NCBI GenBank assembly: GCA_902495455.1
Contig: CABUXJ010000028.1
Span: 1 to 30,740 of the forward strand
DNA: 30,740 bases
Source: an uncultured Prevotella sp.
Lineage (GTDB): Bacteria; Bacteroidota; Bacteroidia; Bacteroidales; Bacteroidaceae
Direction: 5' to 3'
Shown here: positions 7,403 to 15,252 of the stretch, one piece after another
Position numbering within the stretch: position 1 is the stretch's first letter
How the letters are laid out: every line of letters begins with the position of its first letter
Position numbers and translations under genes: made by a program
Notes under the pieces: model-generated
The model's database searches: none
What the model was told of the DNA's origin: nothing
The model's input: the letters and a program-made list of their open reading frames with translations, nothing else

Positions 7403-8311
7403 ATGAAGACAAAACGTATTTCAATCATCTTGTTGCTTATAGCAGTATTCACCGGCGTTCGTGCCCAGTTATTATATAAGGTGTCAGGTGGCCGGCTTAC
7501 CAAATCCTCCTACATCGTCGGTACTTACCATCTCGCGCCGGTCACGTTTGTGGACTCCATTCCCGGCCTGCGTGACGCGATGGACTGTGTCGAACAGGTC
7601 TGCGGGGAACTCGACATGCAGGACATGATGAGCGCCGAAAATGTTCAGAAGATGATGCAGGCCATGATGTTGCCCGAAGGAAAGAGCGTGAAGGACATAC
7701 TTTCGGCGGACGAAATGACGCGTCTCAACTCATTCATGACCAAGTATATGGGTGCCGACATGACCAATCCGATGGTGGAGCAGCAGATGGGACGCATGAC
7801 GCCGCAGGCCCTCGTGACCCAGTTCACGCTGCTGATGTATCTCCGTCAGACTCCCGGTTTTGACCCGACCAACCTCTTTGACGGCTACTTCCAGAAGCAT
7901 GCGGCCGAGAGCGGAAAGCCGGTCGTCGGTCTGGAGACGACGGATTTTCAGATCCGGACACTCTATCAAGGCATGTCGTTGGACCGTCAGAAGCAGCTTC
8001 TTATGTGTCTTTTGGACAATCCCGACTATTATGGTCGTATGACACAGAAACTGACCAAGGCCTATTTTTCCCAAGACATAGAGAAGGTCAAGGCTGCGAT
8101 GGATGAGAAGCAGAACAACGCCTGTGACTCGACACCCGAAGAAGAGGCGCAGCTCATCGACAGTCGCAATGCCGACTGGCTCAAAAAGATGCCGCAGATG
8201 ATGGCCGGGCGGGCCACTCTCTTCGCCGTCGGTGCGGGCCATCTGCCGGGCGAGCGTGGTGTGCTCAGGCTGCTCCGTGATGCCGGATATACGGTTGAGG
8301 CGGTGCGATAA
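7403..8311 (+). CDS. TraB/GumN-family (TIKI-like) secreted protein
   Basis: This is a 302-residue protein. Residues 1-21 form a signal peptide ending ...FTGVRAQ, so the product is exported or periplasmic. The conserved start of the family domain, YIVGTYHLAP, and the C-terminal FAVGAGHLPGERGVLRLLRDAGY are the two GxxH-type motifs of the TraB/GumN/TIKI fold, in which the histidines are proposed to take part in metal-dependent proteolysis. The middle is helical and methionine-rich. It is the last gene of the sigma-membrane protein-TraB unit, and a hairpin with a T-run follows at 8340-8398. The substrate is unknown. Confidence 0.87.
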   Translation: MKTKRISIILLLIAVFTGVRAQLLYKVSGGRLTKSSYIVGTYHLAPVTFVDSIPGLRDAMDCVEQVCGELDMQDMMSAENVQKMMQAMMLPEGKSVKDILSADEMTRLNSFMTKYMGADMTNPMVEQQMGRMTPQALVTQFTLLMYLRQTPGFDPTNLFDGYFQKHAAESGKPVVGLETTDFQIRTLYQGMSLDRQKQLLMCLLDNPDYYGRMTQKLTKAYFSQDIEKVKAAMDEKQNNACDSTPEEEAQLIDSRNADWLKKMPQMMAGRATLFAVGAGHLPGERGVLRLLRDAGYTVEAVR

Positions 8312-8339
8312 GCAAGAAGTCACTCCCTTCCGCAATAAT

Positions 8340-8398
8340 TGTGATATTCGGACGTTTCCTTTATATAAAGGATGCGCAATCCGAATATCACATTTTTT
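8340..8398 (+). terminator. Hairpin with nested palindrome and T-run
   Basis: tgtgatattcgga (8340-8352) and tccgaatatcaca (8380-8392) pair perfectly over 13 bp and are followed by TTTTTT (8393-8398), as in an intrinsic terminator for the upstream operon. The 27-base loop contains its own perfect 16-bp palindrome, tcctttatataaagga (8357-8372), so a branched or alternative fold is possible. A candidate ATG at 8372 for the next gene lies inside this structure and is therefore unlikely. Confidence 0.65.
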
Positions 8399-8410
8399 AT
8401 ATTGTCAGAC

Positions 8411-9199
8411 ATGCAGAACAACGAAATTCCGTTTTTGGACACGGTCGTCAGCATACTCAAAGAAGCCTCCGGGCTGATGCTGACCGACGCTTTTGAGATT
8501 TCACAAAAGGAAGGCTACGCCAATATCGTCACCTCTTCGGATGTCGCCGTTCAGGACTTTCTGTGCCGACGGCTGTCCGAATTGCTCCCCTGCAGCGGTT
8601 TTCTGTGCGAGGAGAAAGACATCCACGACACTTCCCACGAGTGGACATGGGTCATCGACCCCATCGACGGGACGGCCAACTACAGCCGCGGCATAGACCA
8701 GTGTGCGGTCTGCGTAGGGCTGAAGCATGGTGAAAACATTGAGCTCGGTGTCGTCTGGCTGCCGCGCACGGGTGAACTCTTCACCGCCGAACGTGGCCGC
8801 GGAGCGTTCCTCAACGGCCGGCGTATATCGGTCTCACGGCGGCCGTTCGCCGACGCCGTGATGTGTACGGCTCTGCCCGTCTATCACAAGGAGTACGCCG
8901 GCGTCTGTTCATCCGTCATCCGCGACACGTTCATGGAGTGCAACGACATCCGTCGTTTCGGTGCCGCCGCTCCCGAACTGTGCTATCTTGCTATGGGACG
9001 CTGCGAACTCTATTTCGAATATCTGCTCAGTCCGTGGGACTTTGCCGCCGCGTCGCTCGTCCTCACCGAGGCCGGCGGAACGATAACCGACCTTTCCGGC
9101 CGGCCGCTGACATGCATGCAACCGTCAGGAGTGATAGCCGGAAACAGCGTGGAAAATCATGGGAAATTATTGGAGATAGTGAAGCGGCATATCGGTTGA
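8411..9199 (+). CDS. Inositol-monophosphatase-family enzyme
   Basis: The family signatures are clear: the metal-binding glutamates in GFLCEEKD (residues 67-68), the WVIDPIDGTANYSRG motif (aspartates 83 and 86), and the C-terminal WDFAAASLVLTEAGG motif with the third metal aspartate. Members are Mg-dependent, lithium-sensitive phosphatases acting on inositol phosphate, 3'(2')-phosphoadenosine phosphate or fructose bisphosphate; the present substrate cannot be decided. The length of 262 residues is typical. The frame opens upstream at 8372, but that ATG is inside a terminator hairpin and adds 13 hydrophobic residues not expected for this family, so the start is set at 8411 (MQNNEIPFLD). Confidence 0.9.
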   Translation: MQNNEIPFLDTVVSILKEASGLMLTDAFEISQKEGYANIVTSSDVAVQDFLCRRLSELLPCSGFLCEEKDIHDTSHEWTWVIDPIDGTANYSRGIDQCAVCVGLKHGENIELGVVWLPRTGELFTAERGRGAFLNGRRISVSRRPFADAVMCTALPVYHKEYAGVCSSVIRDTFMECNDIRRFGAAAPELCYLAMGRCELYFEYLLSPWDFAAASLVLTEAGGTITDLSGRPLTCMQPSGVIAGNSVENHGKLLEIVKRHIG

Positions 9200-9513
9200 G
9201 ACGCGTCCGGACTCTTTCTTAGCTTCATAAGAGCCAAACCATATTCCCGTTTCAACTTCATGGCAAAGTAGAATAAGTTATATTACTGAGTAGAATAAGT
9301 TATATTGGTCGGTAAAATAAGTTATATTACTTGGTAGAATAAATCATTTTGGTAAGTCAAAGCATTGATAAAGTTTGCTTTAGCGGAAACATATATTAGG
9401 AGGGTGTATCAACTTATCTTGTATTTGTTCGCAAAACAAGTCATTCGTCTCTGAACGGTGGTCAGCTGTGTCTATGTTTTTGTGGATATCTCCTATTTTA
9501 TGTTTACGGAGAT
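9200..9513. other. Gap with tandem repeats and a decayed repeat element
   Basis: No gene is visible. The gap holds the 22-bp tandem array (9268-9355). It also holds gagggtgtatcaa (9400-9412) and tcttgtatttgt (9417-9428), two words shared with the element at 29772-29886, which suggests a decayed relative. Confidence 0.55.
9268..9355. repeat. Four tandem copies of a 22-bp repeat
   Basis: Copies are 9268-9289, 9290-9311, 9312-9333 and 9334-9355. The first two share gtagaataagttatatt exactly, the third has one change, and the fourth is more diverged. Spacing is exactly 22 bp, two helical turns, so a protein binding each copy would lie on one face of the DNA. No spacer sequences separate them, so this is not a CRISPR. 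No replication gene is nearby. Confidence 0.8.
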
Positions 9514-9852
9514 TTATTTAAGATTGTTGTCTTTCAGTAGTCTTTCGATTTCGCTCTTCGTGACGTTCGAACGTTCTGCCTTGTCGTAGATGAAGAGCAG
9601 GTTGACGTCCGTTTCGTCCATCGCGGCAATCACCGTGAAGGTTATCACCCGTGCGCCGCCGCTCTTTCCCTTACCTTTTGACGTTATCTGCATGCGTATC
9701 TTGCGCAGACCGTTGCCGAGGTCTGTGCCGAGGGTGGGGTTGGCTTCCAACTCCATGATCAGCTTTTCATAGTCATTGGCGAAAGAGGCATACTTCTTGT
9801 TCAGTCGTTTGGCTTCTCTTTTGAATGAAGGTAAAGGGATTATCTTATTCAT
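9514..9852 (-). CDS. RelE/ParE-family toxin
   Basis: This 112-residue basic protein starts MNKIIPLPSFKREAKRLNKKY, has the central GLRKIRMQITSKGKGKSGGARVI segment, and ends with LLFIYDKAERSNVTKSEIERLL. That arrangement is typical of RelE/ParE-superfamily toxins that either cleave ribosome-bound mRNA or inhibit gyrase; which applies here is not clear. Its start overlaps the end of the upstream small gene by 8 bases (9845-9852), the usual translational coupling of type II toxin-antitoxin pairs. Confidence 0.85.
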   Translation of the reverse strand: MNKIIPLPSFKREAKRLNKKYASFANDYEKLIMELEANPTLGTDLGNGLRKIRMQITSKGKGKSGGARVITFTVIAAMDETDVNLLFIYDKAERSNVTKSEIERLLKDNNLK

Positions 9853-10096
9853 TTTTCAGTTCATTTAGAAAATCCCTGGCAGAGCAGAGTTCTATCTTTC
9901 CTTCCTTTGCCAATTTCATCTCTTTCAATCCCGCGTCAATTCCCGCCAGAATCTCCTCTTTGGTGATATATTCCGTCTCTTCTTCCTTGCGTCTGAGCTT
10001 GCGGACATAGTTGAGAACCTTGCGCATCATGTTTTCGTCGTCGCTGATGTATGTAATCTCTTGTTGGAGAGACTGGTTCAGTTCCATTGCTGTCAT
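9845..10096 (-). CDS. Antitoxin of the RelE/ParE-like pair
   Basis: The 83-residue product is mostly helical (KVLNYVRKLRRKEEE, EEILAGIDAGLKEMK) with an acidic character that complements the basic toxin. No named DNA-binding domain is obvious. It is the first gene of the pair and overlaps the toxin start. A second possible ATG is three codons in (10087). A perfect 12-bp palindrome (10094-10105) overlaps the first ATG, and a strong promoter lies just upstream, so autoregulation by the antitoxin or the complex is expected from family knowledge. Confidence 0.78.
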   Translation of the reverse strand: MTAMELNQSLQQEITYISDDENMMRKVLNYVRKLRRKEEETEYITKEEILAGIDAGLKEMKLAKEGKIELCSARDFLNELKNE

Positions 10097-10105
10097 ACCG
10101 GTATG
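10094..10105. promoter_or_regulatory. Operator-like palindrome at the antitoxin start
   Basis: cataccggtatg is a perfect 12-bp palindrome covering the antitoxin initiation codon, about 15 bases below the expected transcription start. Its position fits an autoregulatory operator of a type II toxin-antitoxin operon. It is short enough that chance cannot be excluded. Confidence 0.5.
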
Positions 10106-10121
10106 CTTTTGTTGATTTCTG

Positions 10122-10153
10122 CAAATGTATAAATTAAAAACGACCGGAACAAA
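10122..10153 (-). promoter_or_regulatory. Promoter of the toxin-antitoxin operon
   Basis: On the minus strand TTTG (10153-10150), exactly 20 bases, then TACATTTG (10129-10122) match the Bacteroidota -33 and -7 elements. Transcription would start near 10117. Confidence 0.72.
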
Positions 10154-10441
10154 TATCAGGCTGTTTTTTTATTCGCTCCATAAGTGTGTATGAGCAGAAT
10201 GACCCATTCCGTGACAGGAAGAACAACGGCACGGAGAGACGTAGTTATATCATTTCCTTTGCGTCTCCGCGTCTATGTGTTCAAAGAATATTTGTAGACC
10301 GGCGTTTCTTAAATATCTTTACAAAATTCCGCCAGAAAAAAGTTCCGTTTTTGCTCGTTTTTGCGGCTTTTTGAGCCATTTTCGGTGTTTTTGTGTCCGC
10401 TTTCTGTGCCGAAAAATGTCGGGAAAAGCGGTGTCTCGTTC

Positions 10442-10633
10442 CCGTAAGGCCCTTACGGCTTTTCCGTAGCGAAGATTTTTGCCGTTTTTTGACGTCTGTT
10501 TTTCCATGAAAAAGCTACCGTCTTTCTGCCGTAAGGCCCTCCCGAGGTCGCAACGGGGCCGTTGTTGCAGTGCGACGGCGGCCTTATTGCAATGCGACGG
10601 GGCCGCCGTTGCAACCCCGTAAGGCCCTTACGG
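10442..10633. repeat. GC-rich palindromic repeat block, copy 2
   Basis: The block is bounded on both sides by ccgtaaggcccttacgg (10442-10458 and 10617-10633). Inside are gcaacggggcc and ggccgccgttgc in opposite orientations, and the gcgaagattttt plus tgacgtc words also present just after copy 1 (about 579-606). Short reading frames across it are by-products of the repeat. Confidence 0.78.
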
Positions 10634-10845
10634 CAGACCTGTCGCACCACGGATGTGGAACGGCGGAATTGTTGTGGTTTGTATATACCTAAGTATTAGT
10701 GTGTTATGAAATATGTAAAAAGAACGTCACGACGACCCCTAAAATTTGATACGCGCGTGCTTGCGATATTTGCGCCCGAGTCGGAATAAAAATGAAAAGT
10801 CCCTGCTCTCGCGGGCATTAAATTCAGAATTTTAATTACAAATCA

Positions 10846-10893
10846 GGGTCTCATACAAGTAGGGATATATTTTTCGCTATTTGTATGAGACCC
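10846..10893. mobile_element. 48-bp element with 13-bp perfect inverted ends
   Basis: gggtctcatacaa (10846-10858) and ttgtatgagaccc (10881-10893) are exact inverted copies around a 22-base core with gatatatttttcgct. The larger element at 29772-29886 has similar gggtgtatcaa ends and the same atatttttcgct core. This suggests a family of very small non-autonomous elements; it may also serve as the terminator of the permease gene. Confidence 0.45.
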
Positions 10894-10983
10894 AACTATG
10901 CGTCATTATAAATTAATATCAATGACCTGCTTATTGAAACATCCTCATTTCTTTGGTTTCTTCCGCCGTCGTCTCCGTCACAT

Positions 10984-12816
10984 TCAGAACGGGAAGAGGA
11001 GCGGCAGCAGGAATGTCATGACCACACCCATGATGATCTGGAGCGGCAGACCGACCTTGACATAGTCGCTGAACGTATATTCGCCGGTGTGCATGACGAG
11101 CGCGTTGGGCGGTGTGGAGAAGGGAGAGGCGAAACACATGCTCGCTCCCAGCGTCACGGCGAACAGGAGAGGGTAGGGGCTGACACCGATTTCGACGGCT
11201 GACGACATCGCAATCGGGGCCATGAGGACGGCGGTGGCGGTGTTGCTGATGAACATCGTCAGCAGCGAGGTGGTGAAATAGATGCCGGCCAGAAGCACCG
11301 TGGGACCGACGCTGCCGAGCGATGCGACGAGAGAGTGGGAAATCATGGCCGACGTTCCGGTCTTCTCCAGTGCGACGGACATGGGCATCATGGCCGCTAT
11401 CAGGACGATGCTCTCCCAGTTGATGGTCTTATATGCGGCCTCGACGTTGCGGAAACAGCCGCTGAGCACCATCAGCAGACCGGCCGCCATGACGGCTGTG
11501 ACGGGAGCTATGGGTATGAAGTCGAACACCATCATGGCCACCATTGCCACCATGATGACGGCGGCCACGGGGGCGCGATAGTTGAGTGTCACCTGCTGTG
11601 CCTGCTGCTCGGGCTGACCGAGAATAACCCAGTCGCTCTCCTGCTCGTCCAGCCGCGAGATGTTGGTCCACTTGCCTTGCACGAGGAGCGCGTCACCGGA
11701 CTGCAGTTTCACCTCCGGCAGATTGTCTGTGATGTGCTTGTCCGGACGCTTGATGCCGAGCACGTTGATGTCATAGCGCTCGCGAAAACCCGAATTGCGG
11801 ATCGTCGTACCGATGAGACGGGATGTCGGCATGAGCACAATCTCGGCGATGCCGATGTCGTAGAAGTCGATGCTGTTGTTGTCGAGACGTTTCAGTCCGT
11901 TGCTCTTGGCGAACTTGTCCATCACGGCGGTGTCGCCCGTGAGATAGATGATGTCGCCGGCGGAAAGCAGACTGTCCGGACCGGCGAGACTCTGACGCAC
12001 GTTGCGTATCAGTCCGCTGCGGTCCGCGCTCTCGCTGCGTATCTCGATGATGGACAGTCCGTATTGGCCGCGGAGGTTCAGCTCCGCCACGGTCTTGTTT
12101 TTTATGACCGACTGTTCCTTGATCTGATAGCGCCTCAGACTGTTGCTGATCTGATATTCTTCGACCAGCTCGTCGAGCGTCTTGTTGCCACCCGTTTTTT
12201 CTTTCGCGCTCCCTTTCTTCTTGTGAAGGAACATTCGTGTGAGCGGCAGCATGACGATGATTCCTACGGCGATACATATCAGGCCCACGGGGAGGAACGA
12301 AAAGAATTTCAGCGGGGCATATCCTGCCGCTGTCAGGGCATCCTGGATGACGAGGTTGGGCGGTGTACCGATGAGCGTCAGCATCCCGCCCATGCTGCTG
12401 GCGAAGGCCAAGGGCATGAGCAGACGTCCGGGGCGCATGTTGGCCTGTGCCGCCATGCTCACCACGATGGGCATCATCAGCGCCACAGTGCCCGTGTTGC
12501 TGATGAAGGCACCTATCACGGCCGTCACGATGATGACGAGCAGGAAGATGCGTGTCTCGCTTCCAGCCGCCAGTTTCATTATCCGCTGGCTGGCCGCCTT
12601 GGCCAGACCGGTCTGGAGTATGGCGCCTCCCACCACGAAGAGGCCCACCATCATGATCACTACCGTGGATGAGAATCCGGACAGGGCCTCCTCGGGCGTG
12701 AGTATGCCGAGCAGGAGCATGGCCGTCAGGGCGCAAAGAGCGACGATGTCGGCGCGGATGCGGCCGCTGATGAAAAGTATTACGGTTATGGCGAGGATGA
12801 TGATTGTAGCTGTCAT
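10984..12816 (-). CDS. SLC13/DASS-type permease with two RCK_C (TrkA-C) domains
   Basis: The 610-residue inner-membrane transporter has two hydrophobic halves, each with a sodium/carboxylate-carrier motif: AFISNTGTVALMMPI in the first half and FISNTATAVLMAPI in the second. A GTPPN motif follows the first. Between the halves, at about residues 215-400, lie two soluble regulatory domains of the TrkA-C type (for example NLRGQYGLSIIEIRS and VLGIKRPDKHITDNLPEVKLQSGDALLVQG). This layout is standard for bacterial SLC13-like transporters; the substrate could be sulfate or a di- or tricarboxylate and cannot be assigned. It appears to be a single-gene unit. Confidence 0.9.
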   Translation of the reverse strand: MTATIIILAITVILFISGRIRADIVALCALTAMLLLGILTPEEALSGFSSTVVIMMVGLFVVGGAILQTGLAKAASQRIMKLAAGSETRIFLLVIIVTAVIGAFISNTGTVALMMPIVVSMAAQANMRPGRLLMPLAFASSMGGMLTLIGTPPNLVIQDALTAAGYAPLKFFSFLPVGLICIAVGIIVMLPLTRMFLHKKKGSAKEKTGGNKTLDELVEEYQISNSLRRYQIKEQSVIKNKTVAELNLRGQYGLSIIEIRSESADRSGLIRNVRQSLAGPDSLLSAGDIIYLTGDTAVMDKFAKSNGLKRLDNNSIDFYDIGIAEIVLMPTSRLIGTTIRNSGFRERYDINVLGIKRPDKHITDNLPEVKLQSGDALLVQGKWTNISRLDEQESDWVILGQPEQQAQQVTLNYRAPVAAVIMVAMVAMMVFDFIPIAPVTAVMAAGLLMVLSGCFRNVEAAYKTINWESIVLIAAMMPMSVALEKTGTSAMISHSLVASLGSVGPTVLLAGIYFTTSLLTMFISNTATAVLMAPIAMSSAVEIGVSPYPLLFAVTLGASMCFASPFSTPPNALVMHTGEYTFSDYVKVGLPLQIIMGVVMTFLLPLLFPF

Positions 12817-12857
12817 GTGAATGTTTATTTGGTTTCTGTTTGGTAAGAGGGTACAAT

Positions 12858-12968
12858 CAATCTGTATAACGTAAACGCAAAGACGCTAAGTCTCATTTCG
12901 ATGGCCCGGGTCCACAAATGTGGCTCGACGTCTTTGTGTCTCTGCGTCTACGTTATACGGACAGATTG
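12858..12968. repeat. Imperfect inverted repeat of the tttgcgtct family
   Basis: caatctgtataacgtaaacg and following bases (12858-12890) pair imperfectly with 12931-12968, which ends cgttatacggacagattg. The loop contains cccggg and an acaaatgtgg word. The right arm's tctttgtgtctctgcgtct recurs in altered form near 10258 and 29963, so this is a dispersed repeat. It lies between the DUF3298 gene and the permease gene and may terminate the former. Confidence 0.5.
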
Positions 12969-13009
12969 TGTCGTTCTGATTGATGATATTTCTGTTGTTG
13001 CGGACACAG

Positions 13010-13807
13010 TCAACGCTCTATCATGTTGCGTCCCTCCAGGGTCAGGTACGGCCAAATCTTGTCGTACGGAATGGTGAACGAGGGTTGTCCGGCGGCATAC
13101 GGAGCTATCTCATACTGCTGATAGATGAAGCGGACGCCGTCCTTTGTCAGATACGGGTCATACTGTGGCATCGGCAGGAAGTCTACTCCGCTTTCCGTCA
13201 TCAGCATCTGTGCCAGCTCGTCGTCAGTCGTGACCTCTTCGCCGTTTTCCTTGAAGTATGTCCGCAGACCGTCCTTTATCATGCCGCGGAACTCGTCGCT
13301 GTTGACGTCGCACATCATTTCAATGCAGAAGCGCCGTCCGTCCGACTTGCGGAATGTCGTTCCATGATTGAACCCCATGCCGTGGGCACCGCCCATATAG
13401 CTGTAGCTTGAGGCCGCGAATGTCACGGCGCGGCCTGTCTCATAGACCTTTCTTATGTCCATGCTGAATGAGTAGGGTGGGCGGCTCTCGTCGCCGACGC
13501 CGTCAAACTCTTCTTTCAGTTTGCCGTCGATGGTGTTTCCGTAGTATGCCATGAGCGAGTCGCTCTTCTGCAGGTCGCCGTAATAGGTGCCGCCGAGAGT
13601 TTCGTTAACATATTCGGCGATGGCGTTGACCAGTACCGGACTGCCGGCGGTGGGGTAGTCGACAACGATTTTGACCTCGCTTGCCTTTGTCTTCTGTTCA
13701 AACTTGACTGAGTCTGTCGTCAGTCCTTTTGACTCCGTTCCGCTTCCGGAACCGCATCCCATCATGGCGACGGCCATGATTGAAGCGCATAAAAATGTCT
13801 TTTTCAT
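13010..13807 (-). CDS. DUF3298/RsiV-like lipoprotein
   Basis: Starting at MKKTFLCASIMAVAMMGCGSG the 265-residue product has a lipoprotein signal with the lipobox cysteine at residue 18. The mature part has the DUF4163/DUF3298 organisation, including SSYSYMGGAHGMGFNHGTTF, the hallmark YxGGAH segment, and a C-terminal FIYQQYEIAPYAAGQPSFTIPYDKIWPYL. In the related RsiV this fold binds lysozyme; no such role is shown here. The frame is open upstream to 13867, but those 20 residues do not resemble a signal peptide. It lies downstream of pgk on the same strand but is separated by a terminator. Confidence 0.85.
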   Translation of the reverse strand: MKKTFLCASIMAVAMMGCGSGSGTESKGLTTDSVKFEQKTKASEVKIVVDYPTAGSPVLVNAIAEYVNETLGGTYYGDLQKSDSLMAYYGNTIDGKLKEEFDGVGDESRPPYSFSMDIRKVYETGRAVTFAASSYSYMGGAHGMGFNHGTTFRKSDGRRFCIEMMCDVNSDEFRGMIKDGLRTYFKENGEEVTTDDELAQMLMTESGVDFLPMPQYDPYLTKDGVRFIYQQYEIAPYAAGQPSFTIPYDKIWPYLTLEGRNMIER

Positions 13808-13871
13808 AATTACATTGGTTTTGAATGTGTGTAAATCAGATGTATCGTTGTGTCTTTCTCTCTTCAAGATT

Positions 13872-13912
13872 AAAACAAAAAGGGCGGCTCAGTGTTGTCA
13901 TTGGGCCGCCCT
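13872..13912 (-). terminator. Intrinsic terminator of pgk
   Basis: agggcggc (13881-13888) pairs with gccgccct (13905-13912). On the minus strand the stem is followed by TTTTTGTTTT. It starts 30 bases after the pgk stop, a textbook arrangement. Confidence 0.85.
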
Positions 13913-13942
13913 CGGATTGTTGTTTGTCAGTAAGTGTCTTCC

Positions 13943-15193
13943 TTATTCGCCTTTGATGGCTGCTACTCCGGGCAGAACCTTGCCTTCGATAGCCTCAAGC
14001 AGTGCACCGCCACCGGTAGAGATGTAGCTCACTTTGTCGGCCATGCCGAACTTGTTGATGCAAGCCACTGAGTCACCACCGCCGATGAGTGAGAATGCGC
14101 CGTTGGCTGTAGCCTTGGCGATGGCCTCGGCGATGGCCTTTGAACCACCTGCGAAGTTGTCAAATTCGAACACTCCGGCAGGACCGTTCCACAGGATGGT
14201 CTTTGCTCCCTCGATGGCAGCAGCAAACTTCTCGCGTGTCTCGGGACCTGCGTCCAGTCCTTCCCATCCCTCGGGGATGTTGTTGGCCTGACAAACCTGA
14301 GTGTTGCAGTCGTTCTTGAAGTCGTCACCGGCAATGCAGTCAGTGCCGAGCACGAGGTTCACGCCGTTCTCCTTGGCTTTCTTGATGATGTCGAGAGCCA
14401 GATCGAGTTTGTCGTTCTCGCAGATAGACTTGCCGACGTTGCCGCCCTGAGCCTTTGCGAACGTGTATGTCATACCGCCGCAGAGGATGAGATTGTCAAC
14501 CTTGCCGAGCAGATTCTCGATGATTCCGATCTTTGTTGAGACCTTAGAGCCGCCCATAATGGCTGTGAACGGGCGCTTGATGTTGCTCAGCACGTTGTCG
14601 ACGGCCTGAACTTCCTTCTCCATCAGGTAACCCAGCATCTTGTTGTCGGCGTCGAAGTAGTCGGCGATGACGGCGGTAGAAGCGTGCTTGCGGTGAGCCG
14701 TACCGAAGGCGTCCATCACGTAGCAGTCGGCGTAGCTGGCCAACTTCTTTGCGAAATCCTTCTGGCGGCCTTTCATTTCCTTCTTTGCCTCGTCATACTC
14801 GGGGGTACCTTTCTCAACACCAACGGGCTTGCCTTCCTCCTCGGGATAGTAGCGGAGGTTCTCAAGCAGCAGAGCCTCACCCGGCTTCAGAGCTGCGGCA
14901 GCTTCGTCAGCATTGGCGCAATCATCGGCAAACTTAACCTCTACACCGAGAGCGGCCGATACGTTCTTGACAATCTGAGAGAGTGACAGCTCCGGCTTCT
15001 TCTTGCCTTTGGGCTTGCCCATGTGGCTCATCATGATGAGGGCGCCGCCGTCGTTGAGCACTTTCTTCAGTGTGGGGAGCGCGCCGCGGATACGGGTGTC
15101 GTCGGTTACGTTACCATTCTCGTCCAGTGGCACGTTGAAGTCTACGCGCACGATTGCCTTTTTGCCGGCAAAGTTGAATTGTTCGATAGTCAT
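13943..15193 (-). CDS. pgk: Phosphoglycerate kinase
   Basis: This 416-residue cytoplasmic enzyme transfers phosphate between 1,3-bisphosphoglycerate and ADP in glycolysis. The family signature VRVDFNVPLDENG (residues 15-27), the substrate segment SHMGKPKG, the hinge AIMGGSKVSTKI, and the nucleotide-binding IGGGDSVA and STGGGALLE segments are all present, and the length is normal. It has its own promoter and terminator, so it appears to be transcribed alone. Confidence 0.98.
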   Translation of the reverse strand: MTIEQFNFAGKKAIVRVDFNVPLDENGNVTDDTRIRGALPTLKKVLNDGGALIMMSHMGKPKGKKKPELSLSQIVKNVSAALGVEVKFADDCANADEAAAALKPGEALLLENLRYYPEEEGKPVGVEKGTPEYDEAKKEMKGRQKDFAKKLASYADCYVMDAFGTAHRKHASTAVIADYFDADNKMLGYLMEKEVQAVDNVLSNIKRPFTAIMGGSKVSTKIGIIENLLGKVDNLILCGGMTYTFAKAQGGNVGKSICENDKLDLALDIIKKAKENGVNLVLGTDCIAGDDFKNDCNTQVCQANNIPEGWEGLDAGPETREKFAAAIEGAKTILWNGPAGVFEFDNFAGGSKAIAEAIAKATANGAFSLIGGGDSVACINKFGMADKVSYISTGGGALLEAIEGKVLPGVAAIKGE

Positions 15194-15244
15194 AATTACT
15201 TATTCTTTATGTAAAATACGTCCTAATTGTTATTAAATCGAACG

Positions 15245-15252
15245 CAAAGTTA
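15245..15252 (-). promoter_or_regulatory. -7 box of pgk
   Basis: The minus strand reads TAACTTTG, matching TAnnTTTG, and would give a leader of about 45 bases. No clear TTTG is present at the expected -33 position. Confidence 0.5.

Larger units (their letters stand above)
10154..10983. other. Long gap filled with dispersed repeats
   Basis: No supportable gene was found in about 830 bases. The gap holds a tttgcgtctccgcgtct word (10258-10274) also seen near 12935 and 29965, the GC-rich block 10442-10633, a gcgcccgag-type segment (about 10751-10780), and a 48-bp element with inverted ends (10846-10893). Confidence 0.65.

Noticed and set aside
8372..8410. Upstream ATG start for the inositol-phosphatase-family gene
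   Set aside because: The codon is inside the loop palindrome of a terminator hairpin and adds residues outside the family pattern.
9268..9355. CRISPR array
   Set aside because: The repeats are directly adjacent with no spacers, and no cas gene is present. The same applies to 29554-29613.
11335..12672. 445-codon open frame on the plus strand opposite the permease
   Set aside because: It is His/Asp/Gly-rich, has no domain, and is fully antisense to a strongly supported transporter; it is a shadow of GC-rich codon use.
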